Shown here: one piece after another, positions 8,889 through 17,251 of the stretch
Layout of the letters: every line of letters begins with the position of its first letter
Numbering within the stretch: the first letter of the stretch is position 1
NCBI GenBank assembly: GCA_902517425.1
Contig: CABYCI010000007.1
Location: 1-36,319, forward strand
DNA length: 36,319 bases
Source of the DNA: an uncultured SAR86 cluster bacterium
GTDB lineage: Bacteria; Pseudomonadota; Gammaproteobacteria; Magnimaribacterales; D2472
Direction of reading: 5' to 3'
Translations under genes and position numbers: made by a program
The notes under the pieces: generated by a model
Told to the model about the DNA's origin: nothing
Databases searched by the model: none
What the model saw: only the letters and a program-made list of their open reading frames with translations

Positions 8889-9503
8889 TTAATTCTCAGC
8901 CCTATTAAGTTGATTAATTCTCTCTATATCTTGAGCCTTAGATTCAATATGAGAAATCATTTGTTTGGTTATTGGTGTTCTTTCCTCATCACAAAGATTT
9001 GCATGAAATTTCTCAGAAAAATTAATTGAGAATTCAATCATTTTTTTGACTGTTATTAGTGGATCTTCGATCATGCTTAAGTCTGATACAACAACGATTG
9101 CAAATGATTTTGTATCGTTTTCAAATGTCCCTGGGTTTAATGCATTAATTATTCTAAATTTTTCAATTCCATTTTCATCAACCATTGAAAAGTATTTATT
9201 TTTAATTTTTGCACCATAGTTTGATAAGAAACCAAAGATTTGATCGATATCAAAAATAGACTTATCAACAGATATTAAATAAAAACATGCTAATTCCTGA
9301 TGATTTTGAGATTCAAATAGATCTATGGGTGCCTCTTCTTGCAAATTATTATCTTCTTCTATTGTATCGAATGGGTCTGGTATTGATTCAATTTTTACTT
9401 TTAAATTACCTGCATTAGATACTTTTCTAATAAATAAAAAAACAATTATCAAAAAGAATAATATAGCTAAGCCGATTAGATAGATTTCAGAGTTTATTCC
9501 CAT
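8889..9503 (-). CDS. zipA: Cell division protein ZipA
   Basis: A 204-residue protein with an N-terminal membrane anchor (about residues 7-26, very hydrophobic), a short acidic linker, and a C-terminal domain (about 60-195) that matches the ZipA FtsZ-binding fold: an early CFYLISV strand, a DIDQIFGFLSNYGA helix and a long helix containing FSEKFHANLCDE. ZipA tethers FtsZ to the inner membrane at the division site and occurs in Gammaproteobacteria. The linker is far shorter than the long Pro/Gln-rich linker of E. coli ZipA (total about 330 residues), in keeping with genome streamlining. Its ATG follows the smc stop immediately (TAA then ATG) and its own stop abuts the ligase start, so all three genes look co-transcribed. 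Confidence 0.88.
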   Translation of the reverse strand: MGINSEIYLIGLAILFFLIIVFLFIRKVSNAGNLKVKIESIPDPFDTIEEDNNLQEEAPIDLFESQNHQELACFYLISVDKSIFDIDQIFGFLSNYGAKIKNKYFSMVDENGIEKFRIINALNPGTFENDTKSFAIVVVSDLSMIEDPLITVKKMIEFSINFSEKFHANLCDEERTPITKQMISHIESKAQDIERINQLNRAEN

Positions 9504-11702
9504 TTATGATTCAGCTAATTTTAGCGCTTGATTGACGTCGACTGATACCATTCTTGACACACCAGCCTCTTGCATTGTTACCCCCATAAGATAGTCGCTT
9601 CTTTCCATTGAAACTTTATTATGGGTAATAAAAATAAATTGAACAGATTTAGACATCTCTTCAACCATATTTATAAACCTTAGTGTATTTAAGTCATCAA
9701 GAGGTGCGTCAACTTCATCAAGAAGACAAAATGGTGCAGGATTTAGTTCAAATATTGCAAAGACTAGAGCTAATGCAGTTAATGCTTTTTCTCCACCTGA
9801 TAATTGTGAAATTGATGAATTCTTTTTACCAGGTGGTCTGGCCATCAATATAACCCCTGCATTTAAAGGATCATCATCTGTAAGGGTTAATTCAGCTACC
9901 CCGCCACCAAATAATTTTGGAAACATCTCTTTAAGTCTTGTATTTACAGCATCAAAACTGTCTTTAAAGATTGTTTTAGTTTCATTATCAATCTTTTTAA
10001 TTGCTCCAGTAAGTTTTTCAAGCGCGTCCATTAGATCTTCATATTGTTCGTCTAGTTCTTCTTTTCTTTTTGATTCTTCTGAAATTTCCTCAGGTGCAGC
10101 AAGATTTATTGCTCCAAGCTTAATTATTTTTGTTTCAACATCAGTTAATTTATCTTCGATTTCATCAAAAGTCGTATCTGCATAAATATCAAAATTAATA
10201 GAGTTTATATCTATTCCAGCTTCTTTAATTTTTTTATTTGAATTTTCTAAATTGATTTCATATGTTTTAAGTTCAATACGCACATTGGTAATTTTTTCTG
10301 AGATTGCTCTTGAGTCTAAATCAGAAATTGCTTTTTTATTCTCAAGTTCTCGTAAATCTTCATTAAATTTAGATTGTCTTTGTCTTAGCTTTATTAGTAC
10401 TGATTCAGCATCAGAACTCTTTTCAACAAATTCTTTCATCTCTAGCTCTATTGAAGTTTTAAGTTTTTCTGCTTCATCAATCTGCACCTCAAGTTCGTTT
10501 TGTCTTGAAAGATATTCACCCGTTAAAGATTTCGATTGTGCAGTAGCTATATTTAAAATATCTACTAAAAGTTTCTTTAATTCTTGGGCTTTATTTCCTA
10601 TATTATCTTTGTCGATTCCAAACTTTTCTATTGTATGGATTATATTGTCTAAGAGATGCATAGCTTTTTCGCTAGGACTTAATTCATCAAAGTTTTTTTC
10701 AGTTTCTTTGGCTTTCTCATAATTTTGTTTAGCTCTTTGAAGGTTGTACTTTGTTTCTGATTCGGATTTATTAATATTTTGGAGATTGGCTTCTCTTTTT
10801 GCGATTTCTGCACCAACAGCATAAAAGTTCTTTTGTGCTATCTCATATTCACCCAATACAGAATCATTTTCAGTTCTGTATTGATCAATTTGAGATTGAA
10901 TGGTGTCACACTCGGAGTTTTTAATTTTTAGATCTCGGTTATGAGAATCTAGTTTTTTTTGAAGATCATCTCTATTATTTTTGGCTTCTATTGAAAACAA
11001 AACTGCCTTGTCTAATTCTAATTTAGCTTTGTCTTGTTTGAGTAAATTATATTTCTCAGCAGCTTTTGCTTGATTTTCTAATCTTTTAATTAATCTTGCA
11101 ATTTCATCTCGTATATCTTTTACTCTAGATAGATTCTCTTTAGTCCTCTTAATTCTAGATTCTGTTTCTTTTCTTCTTTCCCTATATTTAGAAACGCCTG
11201 CAGCTTCTTCTATATGAGTTCTAAGTTCGTCGGGTTTTGCGCTTACAAGCTTACTTACCATTCCTTGCTCAATAATTGCATATGAGCTTGGTCCAAGACC
11301 TGTGCCAAGAAAAATATCTTGAACATCTTTTCTTCTGCACTTCGTATTATTTATGTAATAGTCAGACTGTGCATCTCTGGTCATAACTCTTTTAATTGAG
11401 ACTTCATTAAAAGAAGCATATTCGCCACCAATCTTTGCACTTGAGTTATCAAATAATAATTCTATGCTGCATTGTCCTGAAGCTTTTCTTTTTTCTGAGC
11501 CATTAAATATAACATCGACCATTGATTCACCTCTTAGATTTTTGGCAGATAATTCACCAAGAACCCATCTTACAGCGTCAATTACATTAGATTTACCACA
11601 GCCGTTGGGGCCAACAACACCAACCAAATTTGTAGGGAAAGAGATTTTCGTTGGATCAACGAAACTTTTAAAACCTGATAGTTTTATGTGTTTAAGCTGC
11701 AT
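9504..11702 (-). CDS. smc: Short SMC-family chromosome segregation ATPase lacking a recognisable hinge
   Basis: A 732-residue SMC protein; bacterial SMC is usually about 1150-1200. The N-terminal half-head is intact, with Walker A GPNGCGKSN at 31-39 and a normal EQGMVS segment near 145-150. The C-terminal half-head is intact, with signature LSGGEKA at 634 and Walker B CLLDEVDAPLDD near 659. Between them run two coiled-coil stretches of similar length (about 165-336 and 396-575). They are joined by about 60 residues (337-395) that are helix-like and show none of the glycine-rich alpha/beta features of an SMC hinge. There is no CxxC zinc hook either. The frame is continuous without stops. SMC works in chromosome compaction with ScpA/ScpB; whether this short form does is unknown. 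It heads smc-zipA-ligase. Confidence 0.9.
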   Translation of the reverse strand: MQLKHIKLSGFKSFVDPTKISFPTNLVGVVGPNGCGKSNVIDAVRWVLGELSAKNLRGESMVDVIFNGSEKRKASGQCSIELLFDNSSAKIGGEYASFNEVSIKRVMTRDAQSDYYINNTKCRRKDVQDIFLGTGLGPSSYAIIEQGMVSKLVSAKPDELRTHIEEAAGVSKYRERRKETESRIKRTKENLSRVKDIRDEIARLIKRLENQAKAAEKYNLLKQDKAKLELDKAVLFSIEAKNNRDDLQKKLDSHNRDLKIKNSECDTIQSQIDQYRTENDSVLGEYEIAQKNFYAVGAEIAKREANLQNINKSESETKYNLQRAKQNYEKAKETEKNFDELSPSEKAMHLLDNIIHTIEKFGIDKDNIGNKAQELKKLLVDILNIATAQSKSLTGEYLSRQNELEVQIDEAEKLKTSIELEMKEFVEKSSDAESVLIKLRQRQSKFNEDLRELENKKAISDLDSRAISEKITNVRIELKTYEINLENSNKKIKEAGIDINSINFDIYADTTFDEIEDKLTDVETKIIKLGAINLAAPEEISEESKRKEELDEQYEDLMDALEKLTGAIKKIDNETKTIFKDSFDAVNTRLKEMFPKLFGGGVAELTLTDDDPLNAGVILMARPPGKKNSSISQLSGGEKALTALALVFAIFELNPAPFCLLDEVDAPLDDLNTLRFINMVEEMSKSVQFIFITHNKVSMERSDYLMGVTMQEAGVSRMVSVDVNQALKLAES

Positions 11703-11728
11703 TATAAGAGTCTATTTTTACCTCTATA

Positions 11729-12514
11729 TTATAACTCTTGTGGTTTTTTTAACCATTCATTTGAATTAATTTTATATGTATTAGTAGGGCTATTTTTGTT
11801 TAAGACTATTAAATTTTTAGATAAGAAACTATCCATGTTATCTTTACAAAATACATTAATATCTAATTCAATTGTTTCATTATTTAAATAAGCAGATGCT
11901 AAATCAAACCCTGGAATGATACTGTTTGCATTGGTCAACGTAACATCATAAATATTTATAAACTCAGTTTGAGCAATCGGTATATCGGGGCCATTCATTA
12001 TCAAAAGTTTTATAATTCCGTTATCTATTAAACATGGAAGTTCTGAACTTTTATCAATATCGAAACTAGCAGAAATAAATTCAGGAAATTTAGCATTTCT
12101 CAAGTTTGTATAAAGTTCGTAAAATAATACTTTTTCATTATTTGAAGTAAAAAAATTTTCTGAGAAAGCAATCATGCTTTCAGCTGATTTTAATTTATTT
12201 AGCTCAATAGATTTAGAAATTAAATTAATCATCCAGATCTTTAATTCATCTTCATTAAGTGAGCTTTCTACCTCTTTCAAGTATTCCTTGGAGATTGCAG
12301 CATCTATATAGATTTGATCAAGGATCTTATCAGATAATATTTGATTATTTAAACTCCCAAGAACAGCAAATTTGCTAACAAAAGCGATCAAACACAAAGA
12401 AAGAACTATTACTGATGAACCTAAAATAATGCCTTTATTATTAGTTTTCTGCGACAAGAGATAGGCTATTATTGGAAATGCCGCTAATAATAATAATAAA
12501 TAAAATATTATCAT
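11729..12514 (-). CDS. ccmI: Cytochrome c maturation protein CcmI-like (short, divergent)
   Basis: The chosen start is the ATG at 12514, which overlaps the ccmH stop as ATGA; a longer frame starting at 12580 would overlap ccmH by 70 nt and is unlikely. The 261-residue product begins with two membrane segments, like the N-terminal part of CcmI. A helical, TPR-like periplasmic stretch (about 65-135) follows, then a C-terminal beta-rich domain containing PIAQTEF and SIIPGFDLASAY, which line up with the PLAVKR and MMPGRKLSDF segments of CcmI. CcmI binds apocytochrome c and hands it to the CcmF/H ligation complex. It is well below the usual ~400 residues, so part of the TPR region seems lost. Position directly after ccmH supports the call; similarity alone is weak. 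Confidence 0.68.
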   Translation of the reverse strand: MIIFYLLLLLAAFPIIAYLLSQKTNNKGIILGSSVIVLSLCLIAFVSKFAVLGSLNNQILSDKILDQIYIDAAISKEYLKEVESSLNEDELKIWMINLISKSIELNKLKSAESMIAFSENFFTSNNEKVLFYELYTNLRNAKFPEFISASFDIDKSSELPCLIDNGIIKLLIMNGPDIPIAQTEFINIYDVTLTNANSIIPGFDLASAYLNNETIELDINVFCKDNMDSFLSKNLIVLNKNSPTNTYKINSNEWLKKPQEL

Positions 12515-12885
12515 TGAATTTTTCTTCTTACAAAAAAGAAAAATAATCCAAGTATCAATACTCCAAAAGGTGAAAACCACAAAATGTATGTTTCACTGCT
12601 AAATTCAGGTTCGTAAAGCGAGTCTTTACCAAACCGTGTGGTGACATATTCTTTTATTTCATTATCTGTTTTATTTGAATTAATCATTTGTGCTATTTTT
12701 TGTTTTAAATCTTCTGAAATTGGAGCATTTGAACTTGATAGAGATCCAGACGTACATTTTGGGCACCTAATATCATTTAAAAGTTTATTGAATCTTTTTT
12801 CGTCTTCATCATTTGAAAATTCATACACCGCTCCTGAAGAAACAACTAAAGAAAAAAATATTAAAAATATATTTACATATCTCAT
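12511..12885 (-). CDS. ccmH: Cytochrome c maturation thiol-disulfide protein CcmH
   Basis: A 124-residue protein if translation starts at the ATG at 12885, which overlaps the ccmG stop (TAATG) and has AAGGA about 9 nt upstream; the frame also extends to an ATG at 12933 inside ccmG, which is less likely. It has an N-terminal signal/anchor, the redox motif CPKC at 41-44 in the conserved RCPKC context followed by SNA, a helical bundle, and a C-terminal membrane segment with a short basic tail. CcmH keeps apocytochrome CXXCH thiols reduced for heme attachment and works with CcmF, CcmG and CcmI in the periplasm. It corresponds to the short, unfused CcmH form; CcmI is separate downstream. Confidence 0.9.
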   Translation of the reverse strand: MRYVNIFLIFFSLVVSSGAVYEFSNDEDEKRFNKLLNDIRCPKCTSGSLSSSNAPISEDLKQKIAQMINSNKTDNEIKEYVTTRFGKDSLYEPEFSSETYILWFSPFGVLILGLFFFFVRRKIQ

Positions 12886-13406
12886 TAAAATAATTCCTTT
12901 TCTTTGATAACTGGAATAAAAACCTGACTCCATATCGATTCATTTATTTCGCCTTGATAATGAGCAATTATTTTTCCATTATTTACTAAAAAAGTTTCTG
13001 GTGCCCCTGTTACGCCTAAATCTAAAGCAAGTGTTCCTTTGTAATCATGTATTATTTTTTTATATGGATTTCCAAACTTAGATAGCCATTCAAGCGCATC
13101 ATTTTCTTCGTCCTTATAATTAAGGCCTATAACTGGTATGCCTTTCTTATTTAAACTCATTAGGTATGGGTGCTCTACTCTGCATGTGATGCACCAGCTT
13201 GCCCAAACATTAATAATATAGGTATCACCAAGATCAGAACTTGTTATGAAACTTGAGCCATCTAATTCTTCTAGATTGAATTGAGGTAAAGCAAATTGTC
13301 TGTAGTCAGCTCCAATAATAGAATCATCCTCTGTTAATAATAAAAAAAACATTAAAATAAATGAGGCAGGAAGTATTAGGATTATTAACTTCAATATGAT
13401 CTTCAT
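12885..13406 (-). CDS. ccmG: Thiol:disulfide interchange protein CcmG (DsbE)
   Basis: A 173-residue membrane-anchored thioredoxin-fold protein. An N-terminal hydrophobic anchor (about 5-24) is followed by the thioredoxin-like domain with active site WCITC (Cys72, Cys75) in the family context WASWC..CRVEHP, and a cis-Pro-type TGAPETF segment near the C-terminus. It passes electrons from the DsbD/CcdA route to CcmH and apocytochrome c in the periplasm. The start codon overlaps the ccmF stop as ATGA and its own stop overlaps the ccmH start, so expression is coupled on both sides. Length and motif are standard. Confidence 0.93.
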   Translation of the reverse strand: MKIILKLIILILPASFILMFFLLLTEDDSIIGADYRQFALPQFNLEELDGSSFITSSDLGDTYIINVWASWCITCRVEHPYLMSLNKKGIPVIGLNYKDEENDALEWLSKFGNPYKKIIHDYKGTLALDLGVTGAPETFLVNNGKIIAHYQGEINESIWSQVFIPVIKEKELF

Positions 13407-15301
13407 ATATTACTCTTTCTATTTGTGGATACTAAAACTATGCCTGCAAATGCCATTAGACAAGCAGAAAACCAAATCCATCTTATTAAAAAATTAATTT
13501 GAACATTAACAATCCAACTTCCATCTTCGAGCTGATCTCCTATTGTAAGATAAATATCCTTAAGAGGGCTTACGTGAATAGCTGTTTCGGTAGTTATTTG
13601 GCCTCTAGTAAAGTATCTCCTTTTTTCAGGACTTAAATCAAAACTATTTCCGTTTTTATCTTTAATATTAAATTCAGCCTTTACTGCATCAAAATTAGAG
13701 CCTTTTCTAACTCTTATGTCTTTAAAATAAATTGTTAAATCCTTATATTCTTCGAATTCATTAATCTTTATATTAAGAGCTCTCTCAGTACTTAGTAAAC
13801 TATTAAAAGAAATTGAAACTAATAGTAATCCAAGTGCAAAATGGGCGATAGCACTAAAAGGATTAAGATATTTTTTAAAGATTAAAGAAATTGAAACCTC
13901 AATTAAATATCTGATTATGACCAATAGGCCAACGAATATAGATAATAAAATAGCTACATTATTTGTTTTAAAAACAAAATGTATTGCAAATGTAATAATT
14001 ACTGAAAAAATTAATGATAAAACTATTGGTTTTGTGAATATTTTAAAATTGATGCTTCTGGACCACTTAGAATCTACTGAAAAAAATAAAAACAAGGATG
14101 CCAATATTACAATCGGAATAAATATTGCATTATAAAAAGGTGCTCCAACACTAATTTTTTGATCGTATAGATATTCGTAGATAAGTGGATACACAACTCC
14201 CAGCATTACTGAAAAAATTAGCGTTCCAAAAAAAATATTATTAATAGATATAAATGATTGTTTAGAAAATGTCTTTATATTTCCAGAGGGTTTAATTAAA
14301 GAAAATCTTAAAATAAATAAGCTAAGTGATGCCGCTATTATGACTGCAATAAAAGCTAATAAATATAACCCTCGTTGAGGATCATTAGCAAAAGAATGAA
14401 CACTATCTATTATTCCTGATCTTACAATAAATGCTCCAAATAAACTTAAAGAAAAAACTGTTATAGAAAGAAGTATTGTCCAGGTTCTTAGCTGAGAAGA
14501 TTTTATTGAAACGCTCAAAGAGTGAAGGAATGCTGTTGCGGCCAACCAAGGCATTAAAGCTACATTTTCAACTGGATCCCAGAACCAATATCCTCCCCAA
14601 CCTAATTCATAATATGCCCACCAACTTCCTAGAGTGATACCTACTGTTAAAAAAACCCATGCGGACACGGACCATTTATTTACAAGCTGTTCCCATTTCG
14701 CAGACGGATCACCATTTATTAGAAAGGCTAGTGAACAAGCAAAGGGTATAACAAAGCCAACATACCCAAGATATAAGGTTGGAGGATGTATTGCTAAAGC
14801 AGGATCTTGAAGGACTGGATTTATGTCTGCTCCATTTAATGGTGCTATTGGTAGAATAGTTATAAATGGATTAGAAGTTATCAATAAAAATAATAAGAAG
14901 CCCACTATTATTAAGGAAATAACACCTATAGTTTTTGGTTTCAAAACTTCAGTATTTTTGATATTAATGTTAAAAATAAACCCCCATAAAGCTAAAAAGA
15001 ATATCCATAAGAACATTGATCCTTCATGGGCGCTCCAAATGGAAGATATTTTATAAAAAATTGGTAGTGCAGAATTAGAATGATTGGCTATGTATTGAAC
15101 ACTAAAATTATCTGTGATTGCTAACCAAATATAAATTAGAAAGGAGCTTAATAAAAATAAAAAAGCATGAGAATAAGTTCTGCTAATTAGATTTGATGTA
15201 TATGGGGTATTACTTGTTGAGAGTGAAAAACTTCCAACTAAGAAAAAAAGTCCTGTTGATAATATTGAAAGGAAATGTGATATTTCAATTATCATTTTCA
15301 A
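13403..15301 (-). CDS. ccmF: Heme lyase subunit CcmF
   Basis: A 632-residue multi-pass inner-membrane protein of typical CcmF length with about a dozen or more hydrophobic segments. The tryptophan-rich heme-handling signature GWGGYWFWDPVEN lies at about residues 234-246, and conserved HPP and AHEGSM segments upstream fit heme-ligand regions. CcmF takes heme from holo-CcmE and attaches it to the CXXCH motif of apocytochrome c. A second Met two codons in is an alternative start. The first 17 nt overlap the end of ccmE, and the stop overlaps the ccmG start (ATGA), consistent with tight coupling inside the operon. Confidence 0.95.
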   Translation of the reverse strand: MKMIIEISHFLSILSTGLFFLVGSFSLSTSNTPYTSNLISRTYSHAFLFLLSSFLIYIWLAITDNFSVQYIANHSNSALPIFYKISSIWSAHEGSMFLWIFFLALWGFIFNINIKNTEVLKPKTIGVISLIIVGFLLFLLITSNPFITILPIAPLNGADINPVLQDPALAIHPPTLYLGYVGFVIPFACSLAFLINGDPSAKWEQLVNKWSVSAWVFLTVGITLGSWWAYYELGWGGYWFWDPVENVALMPWLAATAFLHSLSVSIKSSQLRTWTILLSITVFSLSLFGAFIVRSGIIDSVHSFANDPQRGLYLLAFIAVIIAASLSLFILRFSLIKPSGNIKTFSKQSFISINNIFFGTLIFSVMLGVVYPLIYEYLYDQKISVGAPFYNAIFIPIVILASLFLFFSVDSKWSRSINFKIFTKPIVLSLIFSVIITFAIHFVFKTNNVAILLSIFVGLLVIIRYLIEVSISLIFKKYLNPFSAIAHFALGLLLVSISFNSLLSTERALNIKINEFEEYKDLTIYFKDIRVRKGSNFDAVKAEFNIKDKNGNSFDLSPEKRRYFTRGQITTETAIHVSPLKDIYLTIGDQLEDGSWIVNVQINFLIRWIWFSACLMAFAGIVLVSTNRKSNI

Positions 15302-15695
15302 GATTTAAATTGGGAGGCATATAATTTTCATCATGTTTTGCTAAAACTTCTTGTGCATAAAAAATTTCATTCTTAATAAAGCCTAGAGCTACAACCCCAC
15401 TGCCCTCTTTAAATAAATCTGGAACAATACCCTCAAATACAACATTAATAGAGTTTTCATAATCTGTAATAATAAATGATATTTCTGATTTATATCTTTG
15501 AACTGAATCTTCAAGAACCATTCCACCAATTTTTATTCTTTTTTCAGATGGTATATCGACATTTTTGAGCTCAGTTGGAGTAAAAAAATAATCTAGATTA
15601 GAATTTAATGAATATAGTATTAGTGAAATTCCAGAAACAGAAAATAAAAAAACCAATAAAATACTGTAAAGTCTTTTTTTTCTAATCGGATTCAT
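15285..15695 (-). CDS. ccmE: Cytochrome c-type heme chaperone CcmE
   Basis: A 136-residue protein with a basic cytoplasmic start, one N-terminal membrane anchor (about 8-29) and a periplasmic OB-fold domain. The heme-binding histidine is His121 in KHDENYMPP, with the family tyrosine four residues later. CcmE holds heme covalently through this histidine and carries it from the CcmABCD release complex to CcmF. It overlaps ccmD by 14 nt at its start and ccmF by 17 nt at its end. The short C-terminal tail after the motif is normal for compact genomes. Confidence 0.94.
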   Translation of the reverse strand: MNPIRKKRLYSILLVFLFSVSGISLILYSLNSNLDYFFTPTELKNVDIPSEKRIKIGGMVLEDSVQRYKSEISFIITDYENSINVVFEGIVPDLFKEGSGVVALGFIKNEIFYAQEVLAKHDENYMPPNLNLENDN

Positions 15696-15849
15696 TAAAT
15701 TTCTTTTTTAATTCTCTTAATTTTATTTTGTAATGACCAAAGGCGCTAATTAAGCAAACAATAACAATTGTAACCACGATCCATACATAAATACCGTGAC
15801 CATTCATATATATGGCCTCTTCAATAGATTTAAATGCGAAATCAAACAT
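15682..15849 (-). CDS. ccmD: Heme exporter protein CcmD
   Basis: A 55-codon gene found by reading the gap between ccmC and ccmE. It starts at the ATG at 15849, inside the last codons of ccmC (8-nt overlap), and ends with TAG at 15682, 14 nt into ccmE. The product has the CcmD layout: a short amphipathic start, the family motif NGHGIYVW (about residues 16-23), one membrane segment, then a basic tail with RELKKK. CcmD stabilises the CcmC-CcmE-heme complex and is needed for release of holo-CcmE. Position between ccmC and ccmE is the standard one. An in-frame ATG at codon 15 is an alternative start just before the motif. Confidence 0.93.
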   Translation of the reverse strand: MFDFAFKSIEEAIYMNGHGIYVWIVVTIVIVCLISAFGHYKIKLRELKKKFNESD

Positions 15850-16573
15850 AATCTTTAATCCATGATTTTGTGCTTTCTCTTTTGATGATTTGAACCTTAG
15901 ATGAAATTATAACCAAGCAAATTATCAAACCAAAGAATCCTATAGTTGAGCCAATCAATGGATATAGCATTGACGGGTCAATACTTGGTTTATTTGTGAG
16001 GGTGATAGACGCTGATTGATGCAAGGTACTCCACCAATCAACAGACTTTTTAATAATTGGTATATTTACAAATCCAACAATAACCAACCAAGATAATAAT
16101 TTATCAGCTTTTTCATAGTTGCTAAAAGATCCATGAAGAGATATTAATCCTAAATACATTATAAAGAGGATTAATGTGGAAGTTATTCTTGCATCCCACT
16201 GCCACCAAGTACCCCATGTGGGTATTCCCCATATAGATCCTGAGGAAAGTGCAATAAATGTTACCATTGCGCCAATTGGTGCAATTGCAATAATTAGATA
16301 TGCGGCTAGTTTTACTCTCCAAATTAAATAAGTAACACTCGCTATCGCCATAGCAGCATACAAGGATTGAGATAAGAATGAAGCTGGCACATGTAAATAA
16401 ATTATTCTAAATGAATTACCTTGAACAAAGTCTTCAGGAACGAATAGCAAACCCCAGGTAATAGATAAAACGTAAATAGAAATTGAAATGTAGAAAATAT
16501 AATTATAAAACTTATTTACTTGAAATAAGTATGTTTTGGGCGAAGCAAATTGATGTATAAACTTTTTAATCAC
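15842..16573 (-). CDS. ccmC: Heme exporter protein CcmC
   Basis: A 243-residue inner-membrane protein with six predicted membrane segments. The heme-handling signature WGTWWQWDAR is at residues 120-129, and histidines in HVPAS (near residue 61) and in the LHQSAS loop fit the two axial ligand positions. CcmC loads heme onto CcmE together with CcmD. The start is a GTG at 16573 without a strong ribosome-binding sequence, 24 nt after ccmB. It ends in an 8-nt overlap with ccmD. Confidence 0.94.
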   Translation of the reverse strand: MIKKFIHQFASPKTYLFQVNKFYNYIFYISISIYVLSITWGLLFVPEDFVQGNSFRIIYLHVPASFLSQSLYAAMAIASVTYLIWRVKLAAYLIIAIAPIGAMVTFIALSSGSIWGIPTWGTWWQWDARITSTLILFIMYLGLISLHGSFSNYEKADKLLSWLVIVGFVNIPIIKKSVDWWSTLHQSASITLTNKPSIDPSMLYPLIGSTIGFFGLIICLVIISSKVQIIKRESTKSWIKDYV

Positions 16574-16597
16574 TATTTTATCGTGCGCTGAATAGTC

Positions 16598-17245
16598 TTA
16601 TTCTAAATGGGCCTTAATTATATAAGAAACAACTAAAGGCACTGCAACTATTATAATAGATAAGCACCCTAATAATAAAAAAATAAATCCTGAGTAGTTA
16701 ATATTAAATTGGATAGCAACTATGCTTTTTCCTAAAACTATCAATACTGGGAGAGCTAATGGTATTGTAACTAAAGCGCCCAAAACTGAGCCTTTGTTGA
16801 GACTTAATGCATTCCCTAAAACAAATAAATTCAAGAAAATATATGAGCTAATTATAGATAAAGGAAATATCATAAGACTTAAAACGAAATTCGTTGTCGT
16901 TCCAAATGAAAAAATAAAACTAAGTAATGAGATTGGAATACCAATAAGTAACCAATAAATAAATACCTTAATTGATATTAATGAGGCAAACGATGTTGTT
17001 TTAATCATTGTTTGTTCAAGAGAGCCATCATTAAAATCTTCAAGAAAAATATCCTCTGCTGCAAGCATCATTGATATAAGTGTTGCTATCCAAAGCACAG
17101 AAAAGAATCCAACCTCAAGCTTCTCAGGGAGAAGCTCGACTGTTAATGGGTAAGCAATCATTATTAACCAAAATACTAATATTGGCCCTAACCAACTTCT
17201 GGATTTCTTTTTAAGTTTTAAAAATTCTAATTTTAATAGTTTCAT
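16598..17245 (-). CDS. ccmB: Heme exporter ABC permease CcmB
   Basis: A 215-residue protein with six hydrophobic segments and the CcmB-type acidic-patch region AAEDIFLEDFNDGSLEQ after the second segment. It forms the membrane part of the CcmAB ABC complex, which uses ATP to release heme-loaded CcmE from CcmCD. The gene starts 6 nt after the ccmA stop. The length is close to E. coli CcmB (about 220). Nothing unusual is seen except the strong A/T bias of its codons, shared with its neighbours. Confidence 0.93.
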   Translation of the reverse strand: MKLLKLEFLKLKKKSRSWLGPILVFWLIMIAYPLTVELLPEKLEVGFFSVLWIATLISMMLAAEDIFLEDFNDGSLEQTMIKTTSFASLISIKVFIYWLLIGIPISLLSFIFSFGTTTNFVLSLMIFPLSIISSYIFLNLFVLGNALSLNKGSVLGALVTIPLALPVLIVLGKSIVAIQFNINYSGFIFLLLGCLSIIIVAVPLVVSYIIKAHLE

Positions 17246-17251
17246 GAATAT

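Noticed and set aside
10252-10722. A 156-codon plus-strand reading frame opposite smc
   Set aside because: It is the Ser/Phe-rich antisense of the Lys/Glu-rich coiled coil, with no ribosome site or family resemblance.
12484-12505. TAA/AAT triplet-like repeat near the start of the CcmI-like gene
   Set aside because: It encodes the Leu-rich first membrane segment and follows from AT-rich codon use.
12515-12580. Longer start for the CcmI-like gene
   Set aside because: It would overlap ccmH by 70 nt, while the ATG at 12514 gives the usual ATGA join and begins directly with the expected membrane helix.
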